A stretch of DNA of 5,782 bases from Candidatus Cloacimonadota bacterium. Lineage in GTDB: Bacteria > Cloacimonadota > Cloacimonadia > Cloacimonadales > TCS61. The notes under the pieces are model-generated. The model searched no databases, was not told the DNA's origin, and saw only the letters and a list, made by a program, of their open reading frames with translations. This document shows, piece by piece, positions 1 through 5,757 of this stretch (positions within the stretch are counted from its first letter, which is position 1; each line of letters starts with the position of its first letter). Position numbers and translations under genes: made by a program. The stretch covers positions 1 through 5,782 of the forward strand of contig JAUVKM010000157.1 of the NCBI GenBank assembly GCA_030596265.1. The letters are read 5' to 3'.

Positions 1-585
1 AAAAAGTATGAACCATTGGGTAAGGCATTTGATCGTGGTACTATCGATCATTTGGCAATTGAAAATCCTAATATATACAACCCAGCTACAAAATCATATT
101 TCATCGATAACAATAATATCCAACATGTGAAAGTACATATACCTTATTATCATGACCAAATAGATGGAGGAGAGTATAATGGTGATGCGGATGATGATAT
201 AGATGTTTACCGCAATTATTACATGATTGATGGCAGTTATTTTATTATTAACGATGATATGGTTAATATTGATAATGAAGGGATAAATGAGTTTTGTAAT
301 CAATTGCATTTTGGAGTTAGAGATAATAATAATAATAATGAAATAATAAATTATACTGATAACGGTTCATTTAATTATAGATATTATAAAGGTAATCCAT
401 ATGTATATCTTTATGGTGCGTTAGGTTGTATCAATGCTTTAAATAATACAGTGTATACATTAAATGATAGTTTACCACAAGGTTTTTATGGTAACGATTT
501 ATATAAAAGATGGGAGCATCAAAGATTGAGAATAAGTTCATTAAATGCTGTTAACGAACAATTTCTCACACTCCTCATTCCATAA
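1..585 (+). CDS. 5'-truncated part of a modular exported protein (heparinase II/III-like region), ending at an in-frame TAA
   Basis: The frame is open from the first base, so the true start lies left of the window; the TTG at 16 is not a credible start and has no ribosome binding site. The 194 visible residues are rich in Asn, Asp and Tyr and have no membrane segment. An acidic patch GDADDDID lies at residues 61-68 and five Asn in a row at 109-113. The segments RNYYMIDGSYFIINDD, NQLHFG and NEQFLTLLIP resemble, in order and spacing, the C-terminal beta-sandwich of heparinase II/III-family polysaccharide lyases, where a motif like FLTVL-P is common. That family call rests on recall of the pattern, not an alignment, and is weak. 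The catalytic domain would lie outside the window. The stop at 583-585 is followed by continued open frame to 2910, so this is probably the N-terminal part of the next entry. Confidence 0.6.
   Translation, partial: KKYEPLGKAFDRGTIDHLAIENPNIYNPATKSYFIDNNNIQHVKVHIPYYHDQIDGGEYNGDADDDIDVYRNYYMIDGSYFIINDDMVNIDNEGINEFCNQLHFGVRDNNNNNEIINYTDNGSFNYRYYKGNPYVYLYGALGCINALNNTVYTLNDSLPQGFYGNDLYKRWEHQRLRISSLNAVNEQFLTLLIP
325..339 (+). repeat. (AAT)5 trinucleotide tract encoding five Asn
   Basis: Five perfect AAT units lie in frame and code for NNNNN within VRDNNNNNEI. Because the unit is three bases, slippage would change the number of Asn without breaking the frame. Nearby GAAATAATAAATTA keeps the same AT-rich character, so the tract may simply reflect base composition. 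Confidence 0.8.
583..585 (+). other. In-frame TAA splitting one long reading frame (nonsense mutation or sequence error)
   Basis: Frame 1 reads without interruption from base 1 to this TAA and again from 586 to the TAG at 2908-2910. No shift of frame is needed to join the halves. The 111 codons between 586 and 918 hold no stop, no ATG and no GTG, and their translation is compositionally like the flanks. No ribosome binding site or start codon lies near the TAA, so the downstream half has no evident start of its own. A single substitution from CAA, GAA, AAA, TTA, TAT or TAC would explain it. Recoding of TAA is unlikely because pdxJ and the isomerase gene in this window end on TAA at the expected ends of their proteins. 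Confidence 0.85.
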
Positions 586-1413
586 GAGAGCAGTACAAAT
601 CCGATAGACATAATATCACAGGCAGGTGCCACTTATGCTGTTAAATTTTCATTAAATACCGGTTTTGATTGCTATGCTGCTGTTTCGGATGGAAACTATA
701 TTGATTGCGATAATGGTAATACAAGATTTGTTACATATGCATCTTTCTTATTAATAGAAGCTAATAATATTTTCACTGATATCAAAAAATTAATCCTCAA
801 TTCTGATACCTTTCTTGAAGTTGAAGATAGGGGAGGTACAGATTTTACTAATGTTGTTGTTTTCGATTCCGATTATGACTCTGAAGAGGTAATTGCAGAA
901 TGGTCAGAAAACAATGAATTGGAAATAACAACTGTAATGAGTTTTACTAGCCCAATACCAATGCCTATCCCTAATCCTAAGTATAAAATATTACGATGTG
1001 GTGTTCTTCCCGAAGATTTGATTTCTAAAACTCACTATTATTCTTCTGGTGATTTAACTAATCCTGACCGAGGTACAATTAACAATAACATAGAAAGCCT
1101 TGCTCTTGATAGCCTATATTTCTACGTGAATTATGAATACGATGATTTTGAAACAGCAAATCTACTTACAGAAGAATTAACTATCTACAGTGGCACTTTT
1201 GATAATATTGAAATCGCTGGAATCTCTAAATTCGGTTTGGGTGATATTGTATTCAGACACGAAATAACTGTTCCTGTTGGAACCGAATTAATTTTTACAC
1301 CAAGCTCTCACCCTCTAATGGCTGAGGATTCAAAATTCAGTGTCAGCGGTCAAGTTACAGCAATTGGAGATTCTTTGAACATAATTGAATTTGATAAGAT
1401 ATCATCATATAAT

Positions 1414-1989
1414 TGGGAAGGATTCTATATAGATTCTGATGGGGCAGTGGATTTCCAATACTGCAAATTTTCAAATGCATCAAATGCAATACAATGCTTT
1501 GGTGATATTGATCTTACAAATTCAGAAATAACAAATTGTGATTATGGTTTGCAAATAAATTCTCCAACTTCATATAAAGTAAATGATACTGCAATTTTTT
1601 ATGGTAAATATGGTGTAATTATTAGTAATACTTCATCTCCTTTTGCTGCTAGCCATTTCGAAAATAATTTCATTTACGACTGTCAGTATGGTTTGTTTTT
1701 GTATAATACAAATGCAGAAATTAATAATAATGCAATTTATAATAATGACGATAAAGGAGTATATATCTCACGTAGGTCACATCCTGTAATTCTATCGAAT
1801 TATATTGGCAACACAAGAAATGGAGTTATTGATAATCCCGAAATATATCTGATAGGTGATTCTTACCCTGTACTGGATTATAAATATAATGATATTGTCA
1901 TCGAATCCGGTGGCAGTTCAAAATCAATTTATAATGCAAGCGGTGCAGATAATCAATACTACTGTCGAAGCAATTTTTGGGGAGATGGA
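1414..1989 (+). other. Right-handed parallel beta-helix domain
   Basis: About 190 residues show irregular repeats of 20-25 residues typical of pectate-lyase or NosD-like beta-helices. Short beta strands alternate with turns rich in Asn, Asp and Gly, for example CKFSNASNAIQCFGD, DYGLQINSPTSYKVND, KYGVIISNTSSPF, QYGLFLYNTNAEINNNAIYN and KGVYISRRSHPVILSNYI. The recurring YG(L/V)-x-(I/L) step followed by a polar Asn ladder is the main evidence. The segment begins at NWEGFYI, a common entry to such helices after a GTELIF...SGQVTAIG lead-in, and ends at SNFWGDG, a typical closing motif. In this family the helix serves as a carbohydrate-binding or cleaving platform or as a surface adhesin. No catalytic residues can be assigned by eye. 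Confidence 0.7.
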
Positions 1990-2100
1990 ATTACTACAAT
2001 AGAGATCATTCAGAGTTTTTATCCACCAGAATGGGAAGTTATCTTCCAACCAATATGTGATAGCACCAATACTGGTTTCACACCACCTTTTGGAGTTGGT

Positions 2101-2490
2101 GACAGATTATTTGATGAAGGTTTAGAAGCAGAGATGAATGGAAATTTAGTTTTAGCAAAGCAAAAATATCTCTTATCAATAGAAGAAAATCCTGATGATG
2201 TAGAATCATTATGGTCTGCTTCACGTCTTTTGAACTGTGTTGATCCTGATATTGGATTTGGTTATAATGAGGCTCAACAGTTATACGAAAATATTATGAC
2301 TGATTCACTTAATACTGATTTATATGAGCTTGCTAAACAAAGTGCAATAAACTGTGACAGGAAAATGGAAAATTTTCAGGAGGCTATCTATCAATATGAG
2401 ATTATGTTTGATGATAGCCTTTCTATTATTGATTCAGTATTTACACAATTAGACATAGTTTATACCTACATGGAAGCAGAAGCAGCAGGT
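2101..2490 (+). other. TPR-like helical region
   Basis: About 130 residues switch from beta-rich to clearly helical sequence. The first unit, beginning RLFDEGLEAEMNGNLVLAKQ and running to ENPDD, has the small/large residue spacing of a tetratricopeptide repeat: G-x-x-A-x-x-x-Y followed by NPDD at the turn. A second likely unit lies around GYNEAQQLYENIMTDSLN and a third around NFQEAIYQYEIMFDDSL. In large exported proteins of FCB bacteria, such repeats often sit between a beta-rich ectodomain and the sorting domain and act as a spacer or interaction surface. The exact number of repeats is uncertain. Confidence 0.55.
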
Positions 2491-2640
2491 GGTAGAGCTT
2501 CTGGTATACGGTTTATCAGTGATGATCATGCAGTCAGAAACTCCAAACATGCCAAAGAAATGGAAAACGATCTTTTAGCTTTATTAATGCAGGAAACAAA
2601 TGATGGAGGTGTGTATTCACCAATAGTCGTGAAAGTAAAA

Positions 2641-2907
2641 CTTCATGGAAATTTTCCCAATCCATTTAATCCAACTACAATGATCTCATTTTCAATACCT
2701 GATGAGAGTAAAGTTGAACTCACAGTTTACAACATCAAAGGTCAAAAGGTAAAGACTTTGGTAAATGAGAGTTTGGTAAAAGGTATTCATGAAATTCTCT
2801 GGAATGGTAGAAATGATAATAACAGATCGGTAGCTTCCGGTGTTTATTTCTATAAACTCAGTGTGAATGGTAAAGACTACTCTGTGAAGAAATGCCTGAT
2901 GCTTAAA
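2641..2907 (+). other. C-terminal secretion sorting domain (type A, FlgD-like Ig fold)
   Basis: The last 89 residues open with NFPNPFNPTT and contain the core VELTVYNIKGQKVKTLV, then WNGRNDNNRSVASGVYFYKL, ending in a basic tail KKCLMLK. This order (NPFNP, a Y-N-x-x-G-x-x-V strand, W-x-G-x-[DN], SGVY[FY]) is the well-known C-terminal domain that directs cargo to the type IX secretion system in Bacteroidota. It is also abundant in Cloacimonadota, Ignavibacteria and related candidate phyla. It implies an exported protein that is delivered to the surface with removal of this domain. Whether this organism has a working type IX system cannot be seen here. Confidence 0.85.
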
Positions 2908-2918
2908 TAGTATCATAT

Positions 2919-2960
2919 GACCAGTCTGAGTGAATTCTTGGGCTGGTCTTTATTTTATTT
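2919..2960 (+). terminator. Rho-independent terminator of the exported-protein gene
   Basis: A 12-bp stem is formed by GACCAGTCTGAG (2919-2930) and CTTGGGCTGGTC (2937-2948). Nine pairs are Watson-Crick and three are G-U, and the loop is TGAATT. It is followed at once by TTTATTTTATTT (2949-2960). It begins 9 bases after the TAG at 2908-2910. The T-rich tail is only on this side, so it works for rightward transcription; the opposite strand has no comparable U-run after the stem. Confidence 0.85.
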
Positions 2961-2978
2961 GTACTTATGTAAGAAAAT

Positions 2979-3010
2979 GCTAAACCTTTGCAACAATTTA
3001 AGGTTTATGC
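2979..3010 (-). terminator. Inverted repeat, possible terminator of the leftward miaA-pdxJ operon
   Basis: TAAACCTT (2981-2988) pairs with AAGGTTTA (3000-3007) around an 11-base loop. The stem extends by GC/GC at 2979-2980 and 3009-3010 across a one-base bulge. Read leftwards, the stem is followed by ATTTTCTTA, a modest U-run, whereas the rightward side is C-rich. This suits termination of the leftward operon, but it lies over 200 bases past the pdxJ stop and the stem is A+T-rich. It could instead be one part of the repeat cluster that continues to 3154. Confidence 0.4.
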
Positions 3011-3075
3011 CAAACCTCTTGCTACCCCCGCCTTGGAAACCAAAACAATTAATTAAACTTGGGTTTGGAAACAAG
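3010..3075. repeat. Imperfect inverted and direct repeats in the convergent intergenic region
   Basis: CCAAACC at 3010-3016 is complementary to GGTTTGG at 3062-3068. The octamer TTGGAAAC occurs twice in direct orientation, at 3033-3040 and 3065-3072. A smaller CTT/AAG hairpin surrounds GGGTTTGGAAA at 3058-3075. A C-run (CTACCCCCGCC, 3022-3032) stands out from the AT-rich surroundings. No open reading frame of note covers it. It looks like non-coding repeat sequence rather than a decayed gene. Confidence 0.45.
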
Positions 3076-3107
3076 ATTGATTTAATGGAATAAACATCCC
3101 AACTAAA

Positions 3108-3154
3108 GTCGAACTCCTACTTCGACAGGCTCAGTACGGCGTCTCAAGAGGAGA
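3108..3154. repeat. G+C-rich palindromic island, possible dispersed intergenic repeat
   Basis: GTCGAA (3108-3113) and TTCGAC (3121-3126) form a perfect 6-bp stem with a 7-base loop. CTCCT (3114-3118) pairs with AGGAG (3149-3153) as an alternative outer stem, and TCTC (3142-3145) pairs with GAGA (3151-3154). Counting 3108-3153 gives 26 G or C in 46 bases (57%), far above the flanks. The string CTTCGACAGGCTCAGTA is reminiscent of short palindromic sequences scattered between genes in several FCB genomes; that resemblance is from memory and needs a genome search. Read leftwards, the first stem is followed by TTTAGTT, so a weak terminator role is possible. Confidence 0.45.
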
Positions 3155-3223
3155 TTTCATTATACTTTTCTTGTTATTCGTTCGTTTTTGTTTGTTTTAG
3201 TTCGTTGCTAAAATACTCTTTTG
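3155..3223. other. T-rich non-coding stretch downstream of pdxJ
   Basis: This is the rest of the convergent intergenic region next to the pdxJ stop. On the + strand it is almost all T with scattered G and C, and it contains GTTCGT twice (3180-3185 and 3200-3205). Read leftwards it becomes an A/C-rich, probably unstructured 3' tail of the operon transcript. I see no gene, and no hairpin immediately after the pdxJ stop. Confidence 0.5.
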
Positions 3224-3928
3224 TTATTCAACAATTAATTTCATTGTTAGAATTGCTTCAGCAAGTCCGGAGAATACAGCACGGGAAATAATACTGTGTC
3301 CAATATTGAATTCTTCAAAAACATCCAATTCAACAAGCTTTTGTGTATTGTGATAATTTAAGCCATGACCTGCTACAGCTCTCATTCCCAACTTTTTAGT
3401 TAGAATTGCAGCATTATATATTTTTTCTACTTCAGTTTGAATTTCACTATCAACTGTTAAGTTTGCAAATCTTCCCGTATGTATTTCCACTGCATCGGCA
3501 CCGAGATCTTTAGCTACTTTTATCATCTCTAGATCTGGTTCAATAAATACACTAACTTCAATTCCGGCTTTCTTTAGAGAAGAGATAATTTCTCTATGTG
3601 ATTCTGATAAAATCAATCCACCTTCTGTTGTCAGCTCTTCCCTCTTTTCCGGAACAAGAGTAACTGTATCCGGTTTGATCTCAGAAGCGATCTTCACCAT
3701 CTCATTGGTCGAAGCCATTTCCAGGTTTAGTTTTGTTTGAATTGTTTGTCTGAGCAATTTCAGATCACGATCTTGAATGTGTCTCCTATCTTCCCTAAGA
3801 TGAATTGTTATTTGATCAGCTCCATTTTGTTCAGCTATACCTGCAGCATGAACCGGTTCCGGCTCGATTCCTTTTCTTGCTTCCCGTAGTGTTGCTATAT
3901 GATCTATATTTACTCCTAATAATGCCAT
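3224..3928 (-). CDS. pdxJ: Pyridoxine 5'-phosphate synthase PdxJ
   Basis: The enzyme condenses 1-deoxy-D-xylulose 5-phosphate with 3-amino-2-oxopropyl phosphate to make pyridoxine 5'-phosphate, the last step of the DXP-dependent vitamin B6 pathway in the cytoplasm. The 234 residues match the usual family length of about 235-250 and form a single TIM barrel. Clear family motifs are LGVNIDHIATLREAR (4-18), ITIHLREDRRHI (40-51, with His43 and Arg45), NLEMA (68-72, Glu70), LVPEKREELTTEGG (91-104), VEIHTGR (147-153), AGHGLNYHN (186-194, His188) and NIGHSIISRA (208-217). His43, Glu70 and His188 sit where the E. coli catalytic His45, Glu72 and His193 are found, so it should be active. The ATG has AAAGGAGA upstream with 8 bases between AGGAG and the start. 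It is last in the miaA-isomerase-pdxJ operon, 33 bases after the isomerase stop. The stop is TAA. Confidence 0.96.
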   Translation of the reverse strand: MALLGVNIDHIATLREARKGIEPEPVHAAGIAEQNGADQITIHLREDRRHIQDRDLKLLRQTIQTKLNLEMASTNEMVKIASEIKPDTVTLVPEKREELTTEGGLILSESHREIISSLKKAGIEVSVFIEPDLEMIKVAKDLGADAVEIHTGRFANLTVDSEIQTEVEKIYNAAILTKKLGMRAVAGHGLNYHNTQKLVELDVFEEFNIGHSIISRAVFSGLAEAILTMKLIVE

Positions 3929-3935
3929 TTGTTCG

Positions 3936-3943
3936 TCTCCTTT
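3936..3943 (-). promoter_or_regulatory. Ribosome binding site of pdxJ
   Basis: On the leftward strand the sequence reads AAAGGAGA, then CGAACAA, then ATG, a strong match to the anti-SD with ideal spacing. A second AGGAG core lies 12 bases further upstream (3949-3953), too far from the ATG to be the main site. Confidence 0.8.
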
Positions 3944-3961
3944 ATTTTCTCCTAATAAAAG

Positions 3962-4813
3962 TTATAATTCTTTTTGGTTAATAACAATATCTGCTTTACT
4001 TCGTAATCCTTTGAGATGTTTAATAAGCTTCAATTCAGAATCAATTCTTTTTAGTCTATCTTTAAGAGCATCTTTAACTTCATTAAAATCGGCTATCACG
4101 CTCTCTTTTCTACCGGTATTCATTATTATGTGATATCCAAATTCTGTTTTTACTGGTTCGCTGAATTCATCCTGTTTTAAATTGAAAGCAACTTTTTCAA
4201 AATCACTTACCATCTTTCCTTTAGGAAAATAACCAAGATCACCACATTGACAATTACTTGGGCAGTCCGAACACTCAGCAGCAATTTTATCAAAATCGTC
4301 TTTTGTTTTAATTTTCTTATACAATTCCTGAGCTCTTAATAAACTTTTCTTATCTGTACCTTTAATTAATATATGGGAAGCTTTTACCATTTCATGGGTT
4401 TTAAATGAATTAATATTCTCTTTATAAATCTCTTGTAGTTTTTCAATTGGAAAATCCGTTTCAGTTGAAAAATTGATATTAACATATTTTGTTATTAATA
4501 AATTGTTTTTAATTCTTTCTTTTATAGTTTCAATTTTAATTTCTTCATTATTCAGCATATTATTAAAATCATTTTCAGAATTGAATTTAAGTTTCAGTTC
4601 TACCATTCCATTTTCAACATCATCTTCAGAAACCTCAACATTAGATATTTTTGCTGAATTAAGGAGAAGATATCCATCAATTAGTTGTTCAATTGCTCTT
4701 TTCTTCGCTTCACTATTAGGCTCTCCAAGGTGCATATTTTTAAGCACTTCCGCTAACTCTGCTTTATATTCCTGAAATTCAATTTCGTAATCATTTACTT
4801 TTGCAACGATCAT
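3962..4813 (-). CDS. Parvulin-type peptidyl-prolyl isomerase, apparently cytoplasmic
   Basis: Parvulins speed cis-trans rotation of Xaa-Pro bonds and act as folding helpers. The 283-residue product has a SurA/PrsA-like helical N-terminal region (VAKVNDYEIEFQEYKAEL, then charged helices to about 130) and one PpiC rotamase domain at about 142-235. Domain landmarks are VKASHILIKG (143-152, His147), CGDLGYFPKGKMV (190-202), F205-E206 and FGYHIIM (225-231, His228). A charged helix closes the C-terminus. The start is set by AGGAG five bases upstream of the ATG and by the ATGA overlap with miaA. There is no signal peptide, lipobox or membrane segment, unlike SurA, PrsA or PpiD, so it probably works in the cytoplasm. 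An unusual cluster C181-x2-C184-x3-C188-x-C190 sits in the loop before GDLGYF. It is the middle gene of the operon. Family assignment is firm; clients are unknown. Confidence 0.9.
   Translation of the reverse strand: MIVAKVNDYEIEFQEYKAELAEVLKNMHLGEPNSEAKKRAIEQLIDGYLLLNSAKISNVEVSEDDVENGMVELKLKFNSENDFNNMLNNEEIKIETIKERIKNNLLITKYVNINFSTETDFPIEKLQEIYKENINSFKTHEMVKASHILIKGTDKKSLLRAQELYKKIKTKDDFDKIAAECSDCPSNCQCGDLGYFPKGKMVSDFEKVAFNLKQDEFSEPVKTEFGYHIIMNTGRKESVIADFNEVKDALKDRLKRIDSELKLIKHLKGLRSKADIVINQKEL
4810..4813 (-). other. ATGA stop-start overlap of miaA and the isomerase gene
   Basis: On the leftward strand ATGA holds both the ATG of the isomerase (4813-4811) and the TGA of miaA (4812-4810). The isomerase ribosome binding site AGGAG (4823-4819) is therefore inside the end of miaA. 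This arrangement usually means translational coupling and a shared messenger RNA. Confidence 0.9.
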
Positions 4814-5757
4814 CGTTTCTCCTGTAATTTTATCATTATTTCTTTAAAGACATTTGAAAAGTTAATGTTTTTACTATCCAATGTCAAATCAAAATCAATT
4901 TTTCTATACCATGTAAGCTGACGTTTTGCAAAATTGCGGGTATTTTGTTTGATTTTATCAATGCAATCAACAAGTTCTTTTTCACCATCTAAGAATGGAA
5001 AAAGCTCTTTATAGCCAACTGTGTTCATGCCAGGATCTGTTCTTTTGTATCCACTATTAATTAGTTCTTTCATTTCGTTCAGCAATCCTCTATCTATCAT
5101 CTTATCAACACGACGATTAATCCTGTCGTAGAGAATATCCCGGTCTTCTGTTATCATTATATTTATTGTTTGGAATTTTCTCTGTTCCCTGGTATCTTCT
5201 TCCCATAATTGTGTTATTGTATTGCCAGTTGTCTCAAAGATTTCTAGCGCACGAAGAATGCGATTTGTATCATTATCATTTATTCGTCTGGCAGAATCTG
5301 GATCAATCTTTTTTAACTTTTTATAAATAAATTCTGTACCCTTTATTTCTGCTGCTTTACGCAAGCTTTGTCTTATTTCATTTGGAATTTGAGGAGCTTT
5401 GAATATACCTTCTAAAAGAGCTTTAATATAAAATCCGGTACCTCCACAAATAATTGGTGTTTTTTCCTGTTCTGTTATTTCTTTAATTAATTTATATGCA
5501 TCTTCAGAAAAAGTACCAGCATTATATTCTTCATCAGGCTTTATAATATCGATTAAATGATGTTTAATTCTATTTTGATCTTCGATAGTAGGTTTAGCAG
5601 TACCGATATTTAAATATTTGTAAACTTGTCTTGAATCTGCAGAAATAATTGAAGAATCGAGTTCTTCTGCAATCTTGATTGCAAATTCACTCTTCCCTAC
5701 CGCAGTGGCTCCCTGAATGATTACCAATGGAATTCTATTATTTTGCTTTTGGCTCAT
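4810..5757 (-). CDS. miaA: tRNA dimethylallyltransferase MiaA
   Basis: MiaA moves a dimethylallyl group from dimethylallyl diphosphate onto N6 of A37 in tRNAs that read codons starting with U. This is the first step towards ms2i6A, which steadies codon pairing. The 315 residues are the usual family length. Landmarks are the P-loop GATAVGKS (16-23), ISADSRQVYKYLNIGTAKP (38-56) with the conserved Asp41, HHLIDI (66-71), YNAGTF (78-83), CGGTGFYIKALLEG (104-117), DPDSARRI (152-159), NDTNRILRALE (162-172), TVGYKEL (246-252) and RQLTWYRK (279-286). Nothing needed for activity appears to be missing. It is first in the visible operon; its start has no AGGAG, only ACGAACAAC directly before the ATG, in contrast to the two genes that follow. 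The promoter lies beyond the right edge or in an upstream gene. The stop TGA overlaps the next start. Confidence 0.96.
   Translation of the reverse strand: MSQKQNNRIPLVIIQGATAVGKSEFAIKIAEELDSSIISADSRQVYKYLNIGTAKPTIEDQNRIKHHLIDIIKPDEEYNAGTFSEDAYKLIKEITEQEKTPIICGGTGFYIKALLEGIFKAPQIPNEIRQSLRKAAEIKGTEFIYKKLKKIDPDSARRINDNDTNRILRALEIFETTGNTITQLWEEDTREQRKFQTINIMITEDRDILYDRINRRVDKMIDRGLLNEMKELINSGYKRTDPGMNTVGYKELFPFLDGEKELVDCIDKIKQNTRNFAKRQLTWYRKIDFDLTLDSKNINFSNVFKEIMIKLQEKR
4819..4823 (-). promoter_or_regulatory. Ribosome binding site of the isomerase gene
   Basis: Leftwards the sequence reads CAGGAGAAACGATG, giving a full AGGAG core five bases before the ATG. It lies within the last codons of miaA and supports the chosen start. 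Confidence 0.75.

Larger units (their letters stand above)
586..2910 (+). pseudogene. C-terminal part of the same exported protein: beta-helix, TPR-like region and type A sorting domain
   Basis: This is the continuation of the frame broken at 583-585 and encodes 774 residues up to the TAG stop. A gene finder may call 919-2910 from a TTG, or 937 from the first ATG, but neither has an AGGAG site and the frame is already coding-like upstream. The parts in order are a beta-rich stretch, a Pro-rich linker (PIPMPIPNP near 952-978), a right-handed beta-helix (about 1414-1989), a TPR-like helical region (about 2101-2490), a short linker, and a sorting domain (2641-2907). The product was most likely exported through the Sec system and then secreted or anchored at the cell surface. 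Its substrate is unknown; beta-helix and lyase-like parts would suit polysaccharide binding or cleavage. It may be a true pseudogene, a strain-specific nonsense allele, or an intact gene with an assembly error. A strong terminator follows 9 bases after the stop. Confidence 0.7.

Noticed and set aside
181..204. Calcium-binding loop at GDADDDID
   Set aside because: The acidic run loosely recalls dockerin or thrombospondin type 3 loops, but it occurs once and lacks the full spacing pattern.
94..309. Open frame on the - strand opposite the left-hand coding region
   Set aside because: Its product is a low-complexity Ile-rich string without recognisable motif or ribosome binding site; it is the shadow of the + strand gene.
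583..585. Recoded stop (selenocysteine, pyrrolysine or a changed genetic code)
   Set aside because: The codon is TAA, not TGA or TAG. Two neighbouring genes end on TAA at the expected ends of their proteins, and no stimulatory structure is evident.
919..945. True gene start at TTG 919 or ATG 937
   Set aside because: Neither has an AGGAG-type site, and the same frame is open and protein-like for 111 codons upstream back to the TAA.
2692..2916. Open frame on the - strand under the sorting domain
   Set aside because: The + strand reading is an unmistakable sorting domain, so this frame is a shadow.
2979..3154. CRISPR array or insertion sequence in the intergenic gap
   Set aside because: There are no regularly spaced identical repeats and no transposase or clear terminal inverted repeats with a target duplication.
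4473..4775. Open frame on the + strand within the isomerase gene
   Set aside because: It yields a Ser/Leu/Ile-rich sequence produced by the reverse complement of charged helices; the - strand isomerase is well supported.
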